Assembly (NCBI GenBank): GCA_014529675.2
Contig: CP076040.1
Coordinates: 620,001-684,000 of the forward strand
Reading direction: 5' to 3'
Source: Opitutia bacterium ISCC 52
GTDB lineage: Bacteria > Verrucomicrobiota > Verrucomicrobiia > Opitutales > UBA2995
DNA length: 64,000 bases
Positions 36,461 through 45,418 of the stretch are shown here, one piece after another. Position 1 is the stretch's first letter, and every line of letters begins with the position of its first letter. Position numbers and translations under genes: made by a program. Under the pieces are notes generated by a model. The model was given only the letters and a program-made list of their open reading frames with translations. It was not told the origin of the DNA and searched no databases.

Positions 36461-37131
36461 CTACCAGCTAAAGGTAGTTCTGAATTGGAATTCTCGAGGA
36501 GTTTGCAATGCGATTCTTTCCAGACGGCCAGCGAGGTCACGACGGGCTTCAGTGAACTCTCTTTCATCGAACAAGTTCCTGATGTTTAATTGGAATTTGA
36601 TATCCACTTTGTCTGTTGCTTTCATGCGGTAGCCCATAAGGAAGTCTACCAAGGTCTTATCATTGCCCCAAATCACCCTTTCGTTGGCCACGTCCGCCGT
36701 TACCGTCATAGGTCCTAATAGCGGATACCACCACCGATATTGAACCCTTCCAGAGCACCTTCGGTAAAACGGTAGCTGGTGAACACATTGGCGCTCTCAC
36801 CACGGGATCCTTGGTCGCCCAAGCCTTCGAAAGCGGTCTCGTTATCGATATAGCGTTGGACGCGATCTGATTCCTCGGCGATGGAGTCGTCTCCAGAAGC
36901 TGGAGTGTAAATGCCCGTTCCGGGCACTCCATCTTCTCCAAGATTGAAGTAAACCTCATCTCCGAAAGAACGCCAGTAAGCATCCGCCCAGCCCCAAACG
37001 GGATTGGATTGCTTTTGCTGGAGCACCATTTGGTCTCCGAAAATCGCGGGAAGCGATACATCCGCCGAAAGGGCACTTGAGATGGTTAAGGAGAAGAGGA
37101 GCGCGAGTAGGGTGGTGGCTTTTGAATACAT
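36461..37131 (-). pseudogene. Chimeric remnant: sialate-O-acetylesterase leader fused to a TonB-receptor C-terminus, frameshifted
   Basis: The first about 50 residues (signal [20 protein letters not shown], then [17 protein letters not shown] and VWGWAD) are the start of a SASA-type acetylesterase. At residue about 51 the text switches to [18 protein letters not shown], followed by [25 protein letters not shown], the late barrel of a Verrucomicrobia TonB-dependent receptor. The frame stops at 36715. A second frame, 36461-36709, shifted by one, continues the barrel (TLVDFLMGYRMK, NIRNLFDEREF) to the terminal FQFRTTFSW, with its aromatic last residue. So this is a deletion fusion of two genes plus a later frameshift. 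It starts 9 bases after dctM. No function is expected. Confidence 0.8.
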
Positions 37132-37140
37132 AATGACCGA

Positions 37141-38442
37141 TTATAGAAATTGAGGCGCTAGCCAGCGGGGTAAGAATAAAATCATTTCAGGAAAAATGAT
37201 GACCAGTATGAGAAGGATCAGCATGGGTACCAGAATGATCGCTACGTCTTTTAATGCATCGACCACTTTGATTTTTCCCAGTGCGCATGAAATGAGAAGG
37301 CAAAGTCCGTAGGGTGGGGTGACTAGTCCGAATGCCAGGGAGATAACCCCAATGATAGCGAAGTGGATAGGGTGCATGCCCACTTTGTTTGCAACGGGTA
37401 GAAGAATGGTTCCGAGAATGATGATTGCGGGAATCGCATCGATGAACATGCCGATGACCAGAAATGCAATGGCGACGAGAAACCCGGTTGCAACTATACC
37501 CGTTCCGTAGTCTGACAGGAAGGCGACCAATGACTCCGGGATTTTGTAATAGGCCAACAGAAATCCAAATGCGGATGCCGTCCCAATACAGAAGAGTGAG
37601 ATGGCAGCTAATCGAGCCGACTCGTAAAGCACATTGGGGAACTCCTTTAAGCCAATCTTGCGGTAGATAAATCCACCGAGGATAGCTGAGTAAACCACTG
37701 CGACAACGGATGCCTCGGTAGGTGTAAAGAACCCAAACACAATCCCACCGACGATGATGGCGGGTGTCACCAATGCGAATACGGCTTTTCCGAGTGCCTG
37801 GAAGAACTCCTTCATCGATGCCCTCTGATAGATGGGATAGTTACGCAGCTTGGCGTAGATGAGAACGGTGCTCATCATGAATACCGCCATCAAGAAGCCT
37901 GGTACCACTCCAGCGAGAAATAGACCACCGATGGAGACGGACATAAGGCCGCCCCAGACAATCATGAGAATACTGGGTGGGATGATGACACCCATGACAG
38001 AAGAGCAGGCCGTGATAGCAACCGAGAAGCTGGTATCGTAGCCCTGCTTCTTCATCGCAGGGATCATTAAGGATCCAATACCGGCAGCATCGGCTGTCGA
38101 AGAGCCCGAGATACCTGCGAATAGCATGCTCACCATCACATTGATATGCCCAAGCCCACCCGGAAGATGCCCGACCGATGCCCGTGCCAGATTGACCAAA
38201 CGTTCTGTAATACCGGAGGCATTCATGAGGTTCGCGGCGAGCAGGAAAAAGGGTACGGCTAGCAAAATAAAGGAATTGTAGGATTTCCACATCTCCTGAA
38301 TGAGCACGAAAGGTGTCATTCGATCGTCGAGGATGAAGACGGGGATACAGGCCAGTCCCAAAGCAAAAGATACCGGAACGCGTATAAGAATCAGGACTAC
38401 AAAAACACCAAAAAGGATGAGAGAAACTTCGCCTGCACTCAT
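37141..38442 (-). CDS. dctM: TRAP transporter large permease (DctM subunit)
   Basis: A 433-residue, 12-helix protein of the DctM family, the ion-coupled translocation subunit of tripartite ATP-independent periplasmic transporters. Typical text includes the N-terminal VSFALGLACIPVFILDD, SYNSFILLAVPFFLLAANLM, ISGSSTADAAGIGSLMIPAMKKQGYD (the conserved loop, about 112-137), VMGVIIPPSILMIVWG, FFTPTEASVVAVVYS and FGLVTPPYGLCLLI. It overlaps dctQ by four bases (ATGA), so the two are translated together. The pseudogene remnant follows after 9 bases. Substrate is decided by DctP and remains unknown. Confidence 0.94.
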   Translation of the reverse strand: MSAGEVSLILFGVFVVLILIRVPVSFALGLACIPVFILDDRMTPFVLIQEMWKSYNSFILLAVPFFLLAANLMNASGITERLVNLARASVGHLPGGLGHINVMVSMLFAGISGSSTADAAGIGSLMIPAMKKQGYDTSFSVAITACSSVMGVIIPPSILMIVWGGLMSVSIGGLFLAGVVPGFLMAVFMMSTVLIYAKLRNYPIYQRASMKEFFQALGKAVFALVTPAIIVGGIVFGFFTPTEASVVAVVYSAILGGFIYRKIGLKEFPNVLYESARLAAISLFCIGTASAFGFLLAYYKIPESLVAFLSDYGTGIVATGFLVAIAFLVIGMFIDAIPAIIILGTILLPVANKVGMHPIHFAIIGVISLAFGLVTPPYGLCLLISCALGKIKVVDALKDVAIILVPMLILLILVIIFPEMILFLPRWLAPQFL

Positions 38443-38936
38443 TCGCCTTCCTCCTCTGCTTCCGGTGTTCTAATCAACTGAAAATCTTTGATAAATTTTT
38501 CGATGAGAAACAGGACCCAGGTAACGCCTGCCAAAGGAAAAGCTACGTAAATGGTGGCCATATTGATTCCGCTCATTTCCGAACTTTGGATCGCTCCGAA
38601 CTGAGCAAACTTGAATCCATAGTAACAGAAAAATCCAGCCATGGTCGCTATGGCGATATGAACAATCAGGTCGCGGATACCTTTGCTCTTATTGGTCTTG
38701 GGGTGGGGTAGGAGATCGACATCGAAGTGGGTGCTATCACGCACCGCAATCATCGCACCAATCATAATGATCCAGACGAAACAGAAACGCGCAACTTCCT
38801 CGGTCCAGATGTAGCGTGGGATGATGCCCGTATAGCGCGAAAGGATTTGTAGCGAAACCGGGATAATGATGAGTCCCATCAATAAGGTTAATAGCGCTTT
38901 GAGGATGCGGTAATAACCTTCGAAGAATGCATTCAT
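38439..38936 (-). CDS. dctQ: TRAP transporter small permease (DctQ subunit)
   Basis: A 165-residue, four-helix membrane protein that pairs with DctM. It starts at ATG 38936 (MNAFFEGYYRILKALLTLLM); an upstream in-frame ATG at 39011 would overlap the dctP end and add a non-membrane tail, so it is rejected. Family features are the second-helix RYIWTEEVARFCFVWIIMIGAMIAVRD segment (about 46-72) with the conserved EE pair, and the following HFDVDLL. It lies 25 bases after dctP and overlaps dctM by four bases. Confidence 0.92.
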   Translation of the reverse strand: MNAFFEGYYRILKALLTLLMGLIIIPVSLQILSRYTGIIPRYIWTEEVARFCFVWIIMIGAMIAVRDSTHFDVDLLPHPKTNKSKGIRDLIVHIAIATMAGFFCYYGFKFAQFGAIQSSEMSGINMATIYVAFPLAGVTWVLFLIEKFIKDFQLIRTPEAEEEGE

Positions 38937-38961
38937 GGTATTCGTATGGCGGATACGATTA

Positions 38962-39954
38962 TTATCGTGTTTCGGTGATCCGTTTAAAAACGGCCGCAGC
39001 ACCAATCTCACTTGCGTAGGCTTCCTGCACCGGAGCTGCTAGCCTGAGGAGCTCATCACGATCAGTGAACACGTGCGTGCGGAGTTTCTTCTCAGACTCC
39101 ATTTGAGCGAGTATCTCAGCGTCTTGTGAGGATTCCATCTGACGTCCAAATCCACCCGCTTCTTTACCGGCCTTGATGATCGCGGCTTGTAAGTCTTCAG
39201 GTAGGCGGCGAAGTGTTTTTCCGCTAAAACAAATTGGGCGAACCGTGATAGCATGTTGGCTTAATACGATCTCAGGACCTACTTCGTAGAATTTCATTTG
39301 CTGGATCCCCGCTGCTTCATTCTCGGCCGCATCAATCACTCCGGTTTGGACTGCATTGTAAATCTCATCGTAAGCAATGACAGTGGGTGCTGCCGTAATA
39401 GCCTGAAAAATGCGTGTTTGAATGGGGGCTCCCATGACGCGGATGTTTAATCCTTTCAGTTCTGCCATATTGGTGATCGGTTTGTTGACGATGAGGTTGC
39501 GTGTGCCTCCCCCTGCATAACCGATCAAATGAACATCTGCGCGTTCCAGGATTTCATCCGCAATGGGTTTAAGGGCGTCACCATCGAGGACGGTGTTCCA
39601 ATGATCTATGTCGCGGAACAGGAAAGGCATATCCATCAAGGGGGCAGATTTGGAGAACGTTGACATGTGCGATGGCGAAACAACCGCGAAATCAATCGAG
39701 AGTCCCTGGCTCATGTAACCAAAGTAGTCCTTTTCCAACCCCAAAGACCTATTGATCTGGAGATCGAATTCGATCGGTTTGCCGTAATACTCCTCCACCA
39801 GTTCCTTAAACTTAACCAGAGTGAGCGTATAAGCGTGATTCTCATCGAATTGAGAGGCTCCAACGAGCTTGATGGTGCCGTCACCTTTGGAACAGCCCAA
39901 ATAGGTAATGGAAAATACCACGGAGGTGATTAGGAGTAAGAAGATGCGTTTCAT
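38962..39954 (-). CDS. dctP: TRAP transporter substrate-binding lipoprotein (DctP subunit)
   Basis: This 330-residue protein begins at ATG 39954 with a lipoprotein signal (MKRIFLLLITSVVFSITYLGC), so it is tethered to a membrane through Cys in LGCSKG. The DctP fold is shown by ASQFDENHAYTLTLVKFKELVEEYYG (about 33-58), APLMDMPFLFRDIDHW, and LKGLNIRVMGAPIQ, whose arginine normally binds the ligand's carboxylate. TRAP binding proteins deliver organic acids such as uronates, sialate, sulfonates or C4-acids. In this neighbourhood a uronate or sulfonated sugar acid is plausible but unproven. It is the first gene of dctPQM and is divergent from the sulfatase at 40075, with about 120 bases between. 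Confidence 0.93.
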   Translation of the reverse strand: MKRIFLLLITSVVFSITYLGCSKGDGTIKLVGASQFDENHAYTLTLVKFKELVEEYYGKPIEFDLQINRSLGLEKDYFGYMSQGLSIDFAVVSPSHMSTFSKSAPLMDMPFLFRDIDHWNTVLDGDALKPIADEILERADVHLIGYAGGGTRNLIVNKPITNMAELKGLNIRVMGAPIQTRIFQAITAAPTVIAYDEIYNAVQTGVIDAAENEAAGIQQMKFYEVGPEIVLSQHAITVRPICFSGKTLRRLPEDLQAAIIKAGKEAGGFGRQMESSQDAEILAQMESEKKLRTHVFTDRDELLRLAAPVQEAYASEIGAAAVFKRITETR

Positions 39955-40074
39955 ATAGATATGGTAAAATGATTGGGCGAGATGGAGATAACTCAACAAA
40001 GAAAGGGGTATGGAAGCGAAGAGGCTTCATTTGAATTGCCTGTGCTCAACCGAAGCCACCAGACTGGTGGGGTT

Positions 40075-41511
40075 ATGTTACTTCGACTGCTTCTACTCCT
40101 AACTATATGCTGTTCACTACTTCCCGCAGCTGATCGACTGCCTAATATCGTCTACATTATGTCGGACGAACTGTCCTATTATGAATTGGGACATACGGGT
40201 AATCCCTACATTAAAACCCCGAATATCGACAAGATGGCGGCCAATGGGCTGCGCTTTACCAATGCTTTGGCTGCTTCTCCTGTGTGTGGTCCGCTTCGTG
40301 GTTGTATGTTGACTGGTAAACACGCAGGTCACGCTTCCGTCAGAGCGAACGATGGAGGGACACCCATTCGTGCTGAGGAAGAAACGATAGCCCAGGTACT
40401 CAAACAAAAAGGCTATGCGACCGGAGGATTTGGTAAATGGGGTGCTGGTGGACGCGGTTCAACGGGCGTTCCCGAGGATCATGGCTTCGATGTCTTTTTT
40501 GGAATCTACGATCAAGTTCATGCCCATACATTTTATCCGCCTTACATTATTCGTAACAGTGAGGAAGTTCCACTGAAGGGTAATATCGGTGGTCGGCATG
40601 GTCAGACCTATATGCACTATGAAGTTATGCGGGAAGGACTTCAGTTTATCCGCGACAACAAGGATCAACCTTTCTTTGCCTACTTCCCGCTTACGCCTCC
40701 ACATGGAATGTACGATATCCCCAAGGACGATCCAGCCTGGGACCAATACCAAGGAGAGGCCTGGATGAAAGACCCGGACGTTCATTGGGAGGCTAAGAAT
40801 TACGCTGCCATGTGTACCATGGTGGATAATAATTTGGGTTCCATTCAGGCTTTGCTCAGAGAGCTTGGGCTCGAGGACGACACCCTCGTTTTCTTCACCG
40901 GTGACAACGGTGGACAGCCTCGCTTCAAGAGTGACGAGCATCCGCATGGTTTTTTTAGTCCCAATGTAAATCCAGAAACCGGAGTCGTTTTTCGGGGAGG
41001 TAAGGGCAATCTCTATGAAGGAGGTTTAAAGATTCCTTACCTGGTTCAATGGCCTCGCAAAATCGAGGCTGGTCGGGTGAGCGACTTTGTATTTACCCAA
41101 TACGATGTGATGGCGACATTGGCGGATCTGACCGGAACCAAAGTTCCAGACGATACGGACGGCAGTTCGGTGTTGCCCGAGATCCTGGGAGAGTCCCACC
41201 GGAAATACAGTCACGATATGTTTTACTGGGAATACCGCGGGCAGACTGCGGTTCGCTTTGCCAATTGGAAAGCTGTGCAGCCAAAGCCTTCTGCTGAGTG
41301 GGAACTTTACAACCTCGACTCGGATATTTCTGAAACCATTGACCTTTCCAAACGTCACGGAGATATCTTGGGTAAAATGAAGGCCTTCGCCAAAGCTTCA
41401 CACGAGCCCGTGCGACCTGGCACTTTTGCTGACCCCGATCGCACGCTTCATGAACGTGATCGTTGGGCCAAGTGGGGGACTTCTGGGGAGGATCCTAGAA
41501 AGAAAAAGTAG
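40075..41511 (+). CDS. Arylsulfatase-type sulfatase with CGPLR motif
   Basis: The ATG at 40075 begins a Sec signal (MLLRLLLLLTICCSLLPAA). The 478-residue protein has the sulfatase start PNIVYIMSDELSYYELG (metal residues D31, E32), the modification site C71-G-P-L-R75 followed by GCMLTGKH, the GKWGAGG lysine segment and TGDNGGQPRF. The usual serine or alanine before the arginine is leucine, an unusual core, although cysteine, proline and arginine are kept. An earlier in-frame ATG at 39973 would mask the signal peptide. It is divergent from dctP and leads a cassette with DUF1552 and DUF1592 genes. The substrate is probably a sulfated glycan. Confidence 0.9.
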   Translation: MLLRLLLLLTICCSLLPAADRLPNIVYIMSDELSYYELGHTGNPYIKTPNIDKMAANGLRFTNALAASPVCGPLRGCMLTGKHAGHASVRANDGGTPIRAEEETIAQVLKQKGYATGGFGKWGAGGRGSTGVPEDHGFDVFFGIYDQVHAHTFYPPYIIRNSEEVPLKGNIGGRHGQTYMHYEVMREGLQFIRDNKDQPFFAYFPLTPPHGMYDIPKDDPAWDQYQGEAWMKDPDVHWEAKNYAAMCTMVDNNLGSIQALLRELGLEDDTLVFFTGDNGGQPRFKSDEHPHGFFSPNVNPETGVVFRGGKGNLYEGGLKIPYLVQWPRKIEAGRVSDFVFTQYDVMATLADLTGTKVPDDTDGSSVLPEILGESHRKYSHDMFYWEYRGQTAVRFANWKAVQPKPSAEWELYNLDSDISETIDLSKRHGDILGKMKAFAKASHEPVRPGTFADPDRTLHERDRWAKWGTSGEDPRKKK

Positions 41512-41637
41512 CTGCTTTCATTTTGAGTTGATAGTTATGTAGCTTGATGTCCCCGAGAAACTCCTGTAAGTCCTAGATCCTACTTTAATCAGAATCCCCG
41601 AGGTTTAAGCCTCAACTACCCTAAATTATTTACTTCC

Positions 41638-42939
41638 ATGAAACGCGTGCATTTCAGTTTTGCGAATCATGTCTCACGGCGATCTTTCCTTAAGGGAATC
41701 GGCGTTAGTCTGGCGCTTCCGGCTATGGAAAGCATGTTTCCCGCCTTTGCTGCAGCTCCTGTTCAAAACGGCCCGAAACGTCTGGTGGCTGTTGGGAATT
41801 CATTCGGCATGTACCAGCCGTCATTCTTTCCAGGCGAAACAGGTTTCGAGTATGCGGCTCCAGAGTTGCTCCAACCTTTGGATAGTCTCCGGAATCAGTT
41901 TACCGTTATGTCCAACTTGGACCATGGACTGACTGGGGGGCACTTTTGTGTGCATTCGTTCCTCTCAGGTGTGTTGAAGGTGGATGCGAAGAACATGCCG
42001 GATGGAAACATAAGTGTCGATCAGCGCGCTGCAGAAGTGCTCGGCTCCGCAACACGTTTCCCAACGCTCACCGTAGGCTCGAGTGGTGGGTTGCATAATG
42101 GTTGTCAGATGTCCTGGACTCGTTCCGGCGTGCGGGTTCCTCCCATCTCGGGACCTCGCGAACTATTTAGAAAACTCTTTGAGCAAGATTCTGAAGCAGG
42201 CAAAAAAGCGGCTACGGAAAGATCTGTACTCAAAAAATCGATACTTGATTCAGTCATGGCGGATGCCAAGTCGATGTCGAAGTCTGTGACCGCCCAGGAC
42301 CGTGATAAGCTCGATGAGTATCTCACCGCCGTAAGGGAAACGGAAGTGAAGGTAGACCAAAGTCGACATTGGATTGGAGTAGCGAAACCGGATGCTCCGA
42401 TGGATGAACCGAGCAATCAGGGTATCGTTTTGGATTTGCCTACCTTATATGACTTGATCGTGCTAGCCCTGCAGACCGATTCGACACGCATTGCCTCACT
42501 AGAAATTTCCAGTGAGCAATTTGATGCATCCATTTTGGGTGTTTCTGGTGGCTATCACCTAACCTCGCACCATGGGCAGGAAGAGAATAAGATCCGTGAT
42601 CTGGTTAAGCTTGAGCTCTATCAGACTCAACAATTCGCAAATTTCCTTGGCAAATTGAACACCCTCCAGGATGCCTCCACCGGAGGAAGTCTCTTAAATG
42701 ATTCTATGGTGCTCTTTGGTTCAGGCATGGGAAATTCGAATGCGCATACGAACACCGATCTGCCTATCATTCTTGCGGGAGGTGGATTCAAGCACGGACA
42801 GCATATAGCTTTGCCTAAGGAAGGGTATAGAAGATTGCCGTTATCCAATCTTTATCTGTCCATCTTGCACCGAATTGGTATTGAGGATGAATACTTTGCT
42901 CACAGCACGGGTACATTGTCGCAGTTGGAAACCACTTGA
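41638..42939 (+). CDS. Tat-exported DUF1552 protein (second copy)
   Basis: A 433-residue paralogue of the 32320 gene. The signal SRRSFLKGIGVSLALPAMES holds the twin arginines. Family blocks include RLVAVGNSFGMYQPSFFP, EYAAPELLQPLDSLRNQFTVMSNLDHG, SVDQRAAEVLG, SILDSVMADAKSM and the late FGSGMGNSNAHTNTDLPIILAGGG, the usual near-C-terminal signature. Function of the family is unknown. It is 126 bases after the sulfatase and 13 bases before the DUF1592 gene, the reverse of the gene order in the first cassette. Confidence 0.93.
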   Translation: MKRVHFSFANHVSRRSFLKGIGVSLALPAMESMFPAFAAAPVQNGPKRLVAVGNSFGMYQPSFFPGETGFEYAAPELLQPLDSLRNQFTVMSNLDHGLTGGHFCVHSFLSGVLKVDAKNMPDGNISVDQRAAEVLGSATRFPTLTVGSSGGLHNGCQMSWTRSGVRVPPISGPRELFRKLFEQDSEAGKKAATERSVLKKSILDSVMADAKSMSKSVTAQDRDKLDEYLTAVRETEVKVDQSRHWIGVAKPDAPMDEPSNQGIVLDLPTLYDLIVLALQTDSTRIASLEISSEQFDASILGVSGGYHLTSHHGQEENKIRDLVKLELYQTQQFANFLGKLNTLQDASTGGSLLNDSMVLFGSGMGNSNAHTNTDLPIILAGGGFKHGQHIALPKEGYRRLPLSNLYLSILHRIGIEDEYFAHSTGTLSQLETT

Positions 42940-42952
42940 TCCGAGTTTCACT

Positions 42953-45403
42953 GTGAAGCGCTTTCTAGTTTTCTTTTTTGTAATAGGCTTTGTTCATGTC
43001 GACTCCTTGGTCGCAGCAAACTTTGAATCCCAGTTCCGTGAATTCACGGAAGAGTATTGTATTTCGTGTCATGGCCCTAAAAAGCAAAAAGGCGATCGAA
43101 GATTTGATGAGCTAACCTTGCCGATTGAAGATTCTGCGACACTGATTCATCTGCAGGACATTCTAGACATCATGAATCTCGGGGAGATGCCTCCCGAAGA
43201 TGAGGAGAAACAACCCACGGTTGAAGGAGTGCTCCAGATGATCGAAGGGCTCACTCAGACGGTGGAAGCCCATCATGAATTGCTTTCCAGCACGGATCGG
43301 CAGACTGTGTTGAGGCGCCTGAATCGCAGGGAGTATCTGAATACCATTCGAGATCTTCTGGGGTTGGATACGAGCCTCTTCGATCCCACTCAGGCATTTC
43401 CTAGAGATGAAGAGGATAACCACGTGGATACGCTGGGAGATCAATTGGTGACTTCAAGTTACCTGCTCGACCGCTATGTGGATGCGGCGGATGAAATCAT
43501 CGAGAAGGTATTTGAGCTTGAAGAAAAACCACCGGTTGAGACCTGGCATTTTACAGATAACTTTCGGGGGTTATCCGGACTGGGTTCGACCATGGAGCAG
43601 ATTGCTGACTATGAATACATTGCCCTGTTCGAAGTTCCTACGTCTCAGCGCCACGAAGGTGCTTATGGCACTATCCATGATTTCTTGGAGGGTGTGCCCT
43701 ATGATGGTCGTTACCGCATTCGTTTTCAGGCTGAGTCCAAATACCGTGCCCACGACCACATTGCTCGCGTCTCTACGACCAATCCAGAGCAGTTGCATGA
43801 ACTGGCTATCGTGCCTGGTGATGAACGGGTGGGGGAGATAGGGATTCCGCAACGAATTGAGCCCACTCTGGCCTCCTTTACGCTGCCTGACGATCAAATG
43901 GAATGGTATGAGGCTACTGTGTGGCTGGATGCCGGCTACACACCTCGCTTCACTTTTCCAAACGGGACTAACAATCTGCGGAGTGCCTTCAGGCCTTTGT
44001 TTGACGAAATTGCTCCTACGCTTGATGAGGAACTCCAGGATAATTTTGGAAACCGGAAATTTGTGACCCTCGAATACGGAGGGCTTCCTCAAATTCGTAT
44101 CCATGAGGTTGAGATTACGGGACCGCTTTATGATCAGTGGCCGAGTAAGGCTCAGAAATCAGTTTTGCTAGGTGAATCATTTTCGGCGGAAAAAGTTGCG
44201 AAGCTGGTGTCCCGTTTTGCATCCCGAGCCTTTCGTCGTGTGGCAGCGAAGCATGAGGTCGATCAGCTCATGGCCTTCTATGACGTTCGCAGATCATCTG
44301 GGTTGTCTGAGTTTCAGGCATTCAAGGATACCCTGAAGCGTGTGCTCTGTTCTCCCGGATTTCTCTATATGGATGAGCCTGGTGATGACGAAGGGCAATT
44401 ATCCGACCATGCATTGGCTTCACGCTTATCCTACTTTCTCTGGTCTTCGATGCCGGATGAGCCGTTATTGAAACTCGCCTCTCGTGGACAGCTCGGAAAG
44501 TCGAGAGTATTGAAGAAACAGATACAGCGAATGCTGAAGGATTCCAAAGCGGAGGCTTTTATCGCAAATTTTGTTGATTTGGTTTTGACCTTGAAAGATC
44601 TCGGTTCCCAGCCCCCGGACCGGAAGGCCTTTCAATTCTACTACGAACGGAATCTGCAAAAGTACATGTATGAAGAAACCCGACTGTTCATAGAGCACCT
44701 ACTTACTAAGAACCGTCCTTTAACGGATTTGGTGGATGCCGATTACACTTTCATAAATGAACCATTGGCAGAGCTTTATGACTATGAGGGTGTGAGTGGA
44801 TTGGATTTTCGGAAAATTGAGAGATCGGATCCCATACGCAGTGGAGTGTTGGGGCATGCATCCATTCTGACAGTGACTGCGAATGGAATTGATACCTCGC
44901 CGGTTATCCGTGGCGTTTGGATCCTTGAAAATATTCTCGGGACGCCTCCATCACCTCCACCCCCAGATGTTGAACCCTTTGATCCGGATACTCGTGGCGC
45001 TGTATCTTTGCGCGACCAACTGGAGAAGCATCGCAAGAATCCTACTTGCTACGATTGTCATCGAAAAATTGACCCGCTCGGATTTGCGTTAGAATCTTTC
45101 GATCCTATAGGTCGATGGCGCTCCCAGTACGATAACAATCTGGCTGTCGATAGTTCAGGTACGATGTCGGATGGCACGTCTTTTCAAAATACAGCCGAGT
45201 TCAAGAGCCACTTGCTCGGTCGTCGTGATCAGATAGCGCGCGCTATTACCAGCAAGTTGTTAACTATAGGAACGGGGCGGCGTATGGAAGCGGGGGACCG
45301 GAGGGAGATCGATCTTATCATCGCAAGCGTAGAGGATCGAGGCGATGGCTTTCGCGACCTGATTGAGGAGATGGTCCTTAGTGAGATCTTTTTGAGTAAG
45401 TAG
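42953..45403 (+). CDS. DUF1592-family planctomycete-type cytochrome protein (complete)
   Basis: The start is GTG 42953, giving an export signal (MKRFLVFFFVIGFVHVDSLV); the in-frame ATG at 42875 lies inside the DUF1552 gene. The 816-residue protein has the complete layout: PSCyt1 with haem motif CISCH (C36-H40), DUF1587 (RRLNRREYLNTIRDLLGLD), a carbohydrate-binding-like middle section (about 200-400), DUF1595 (RFASRAFRRVAAKHEVDQL), DUF1592 (ALASRLSYFLWSSMPDEPLL), DUF1588 (CYDCHRKIDPLGFALESFDPIG) and DUF1585 (ITSKLLTIGTGRRME). It is probably a periplasmic or surface haem protein working with the DUF1552 partner 13 bases upstream. The reaction is unknown. Confidence 0.92.
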   Translation: MKRFLVFFFVIGFVHVDSLVAANFESQFREFTEEYCISCHGPKKQKGDRRFDELTLPIEDSATLIHLQDILDIMNLGEMPPEDEEKQPTVEGVLQMIEGLTQTVEAHHELLSSTDRQTVLRRLNRREYLNTIRDLLGLDTSLFDPTQAFPRDEEDNHVDTLGDQLVTSSYLLDRYVDAADEIIEKVFELEEKPPVETWHFTDNFRGLSGLGSTMEQIADYEYIALFEVPTSQRHEGAYGTIHDFLEGVPYDGRYRIRFQAESKYRAHDHIARVSTTNPEQLHELAIVPGDERVGEIGIPQRIEPTLASFTLPDDQMEWYEATVWLDAGYTPRFTFPNGTNNLRSAFRPLFDEIAPTLDEELQDNFGNRKFVTLEYGGLPQIRIHEVEITGPLYDQWPSKAQKSVLLGESFSAEKVAKLVSRFASRAFRRVAAKHEVDQLMAFYDVRRSSGLSEFQAFKDTLKRVLCSPGFLYMDEPGDDEGQLSDHALASRLSYFLWSSMPDEPLLKLASRGQLGKSRVLKKQIQRMLKDSKAEAFIANFVDLVLTLKDLGSQPPDRKAFQFYYERNLQKYMYEETRLFIEHLLTKNRPLTDLVDADYTFINEPLAELYDYEGVSGLDFRKIERSDPIRSGVLGHASILTVTANGIDTSPVIRGVWILENILGTPPSPPPPDVEPFDPDTRGAVSLRDQLEKHRKNPTCYDCHRKIDPLGFALESFDPIGRWRSQYDNNLAVDSSGTMSDGTSFQNTAEFKSHLLGRRDQIARAITSKLLTIGTGRRMEAGDRREIDLIIASVEDRGDGFRDLIEEMVLSEIFLSK

Positions 45404-45418
45404 TTACAGCCAAATTAT

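Noticed and set aside
42875-42952. Upstream ATG extension of the second DUF1592 gene
   Set aside because: It lies inside the DUF1552 gene and would hide the export signal that begins at GTG 42953.
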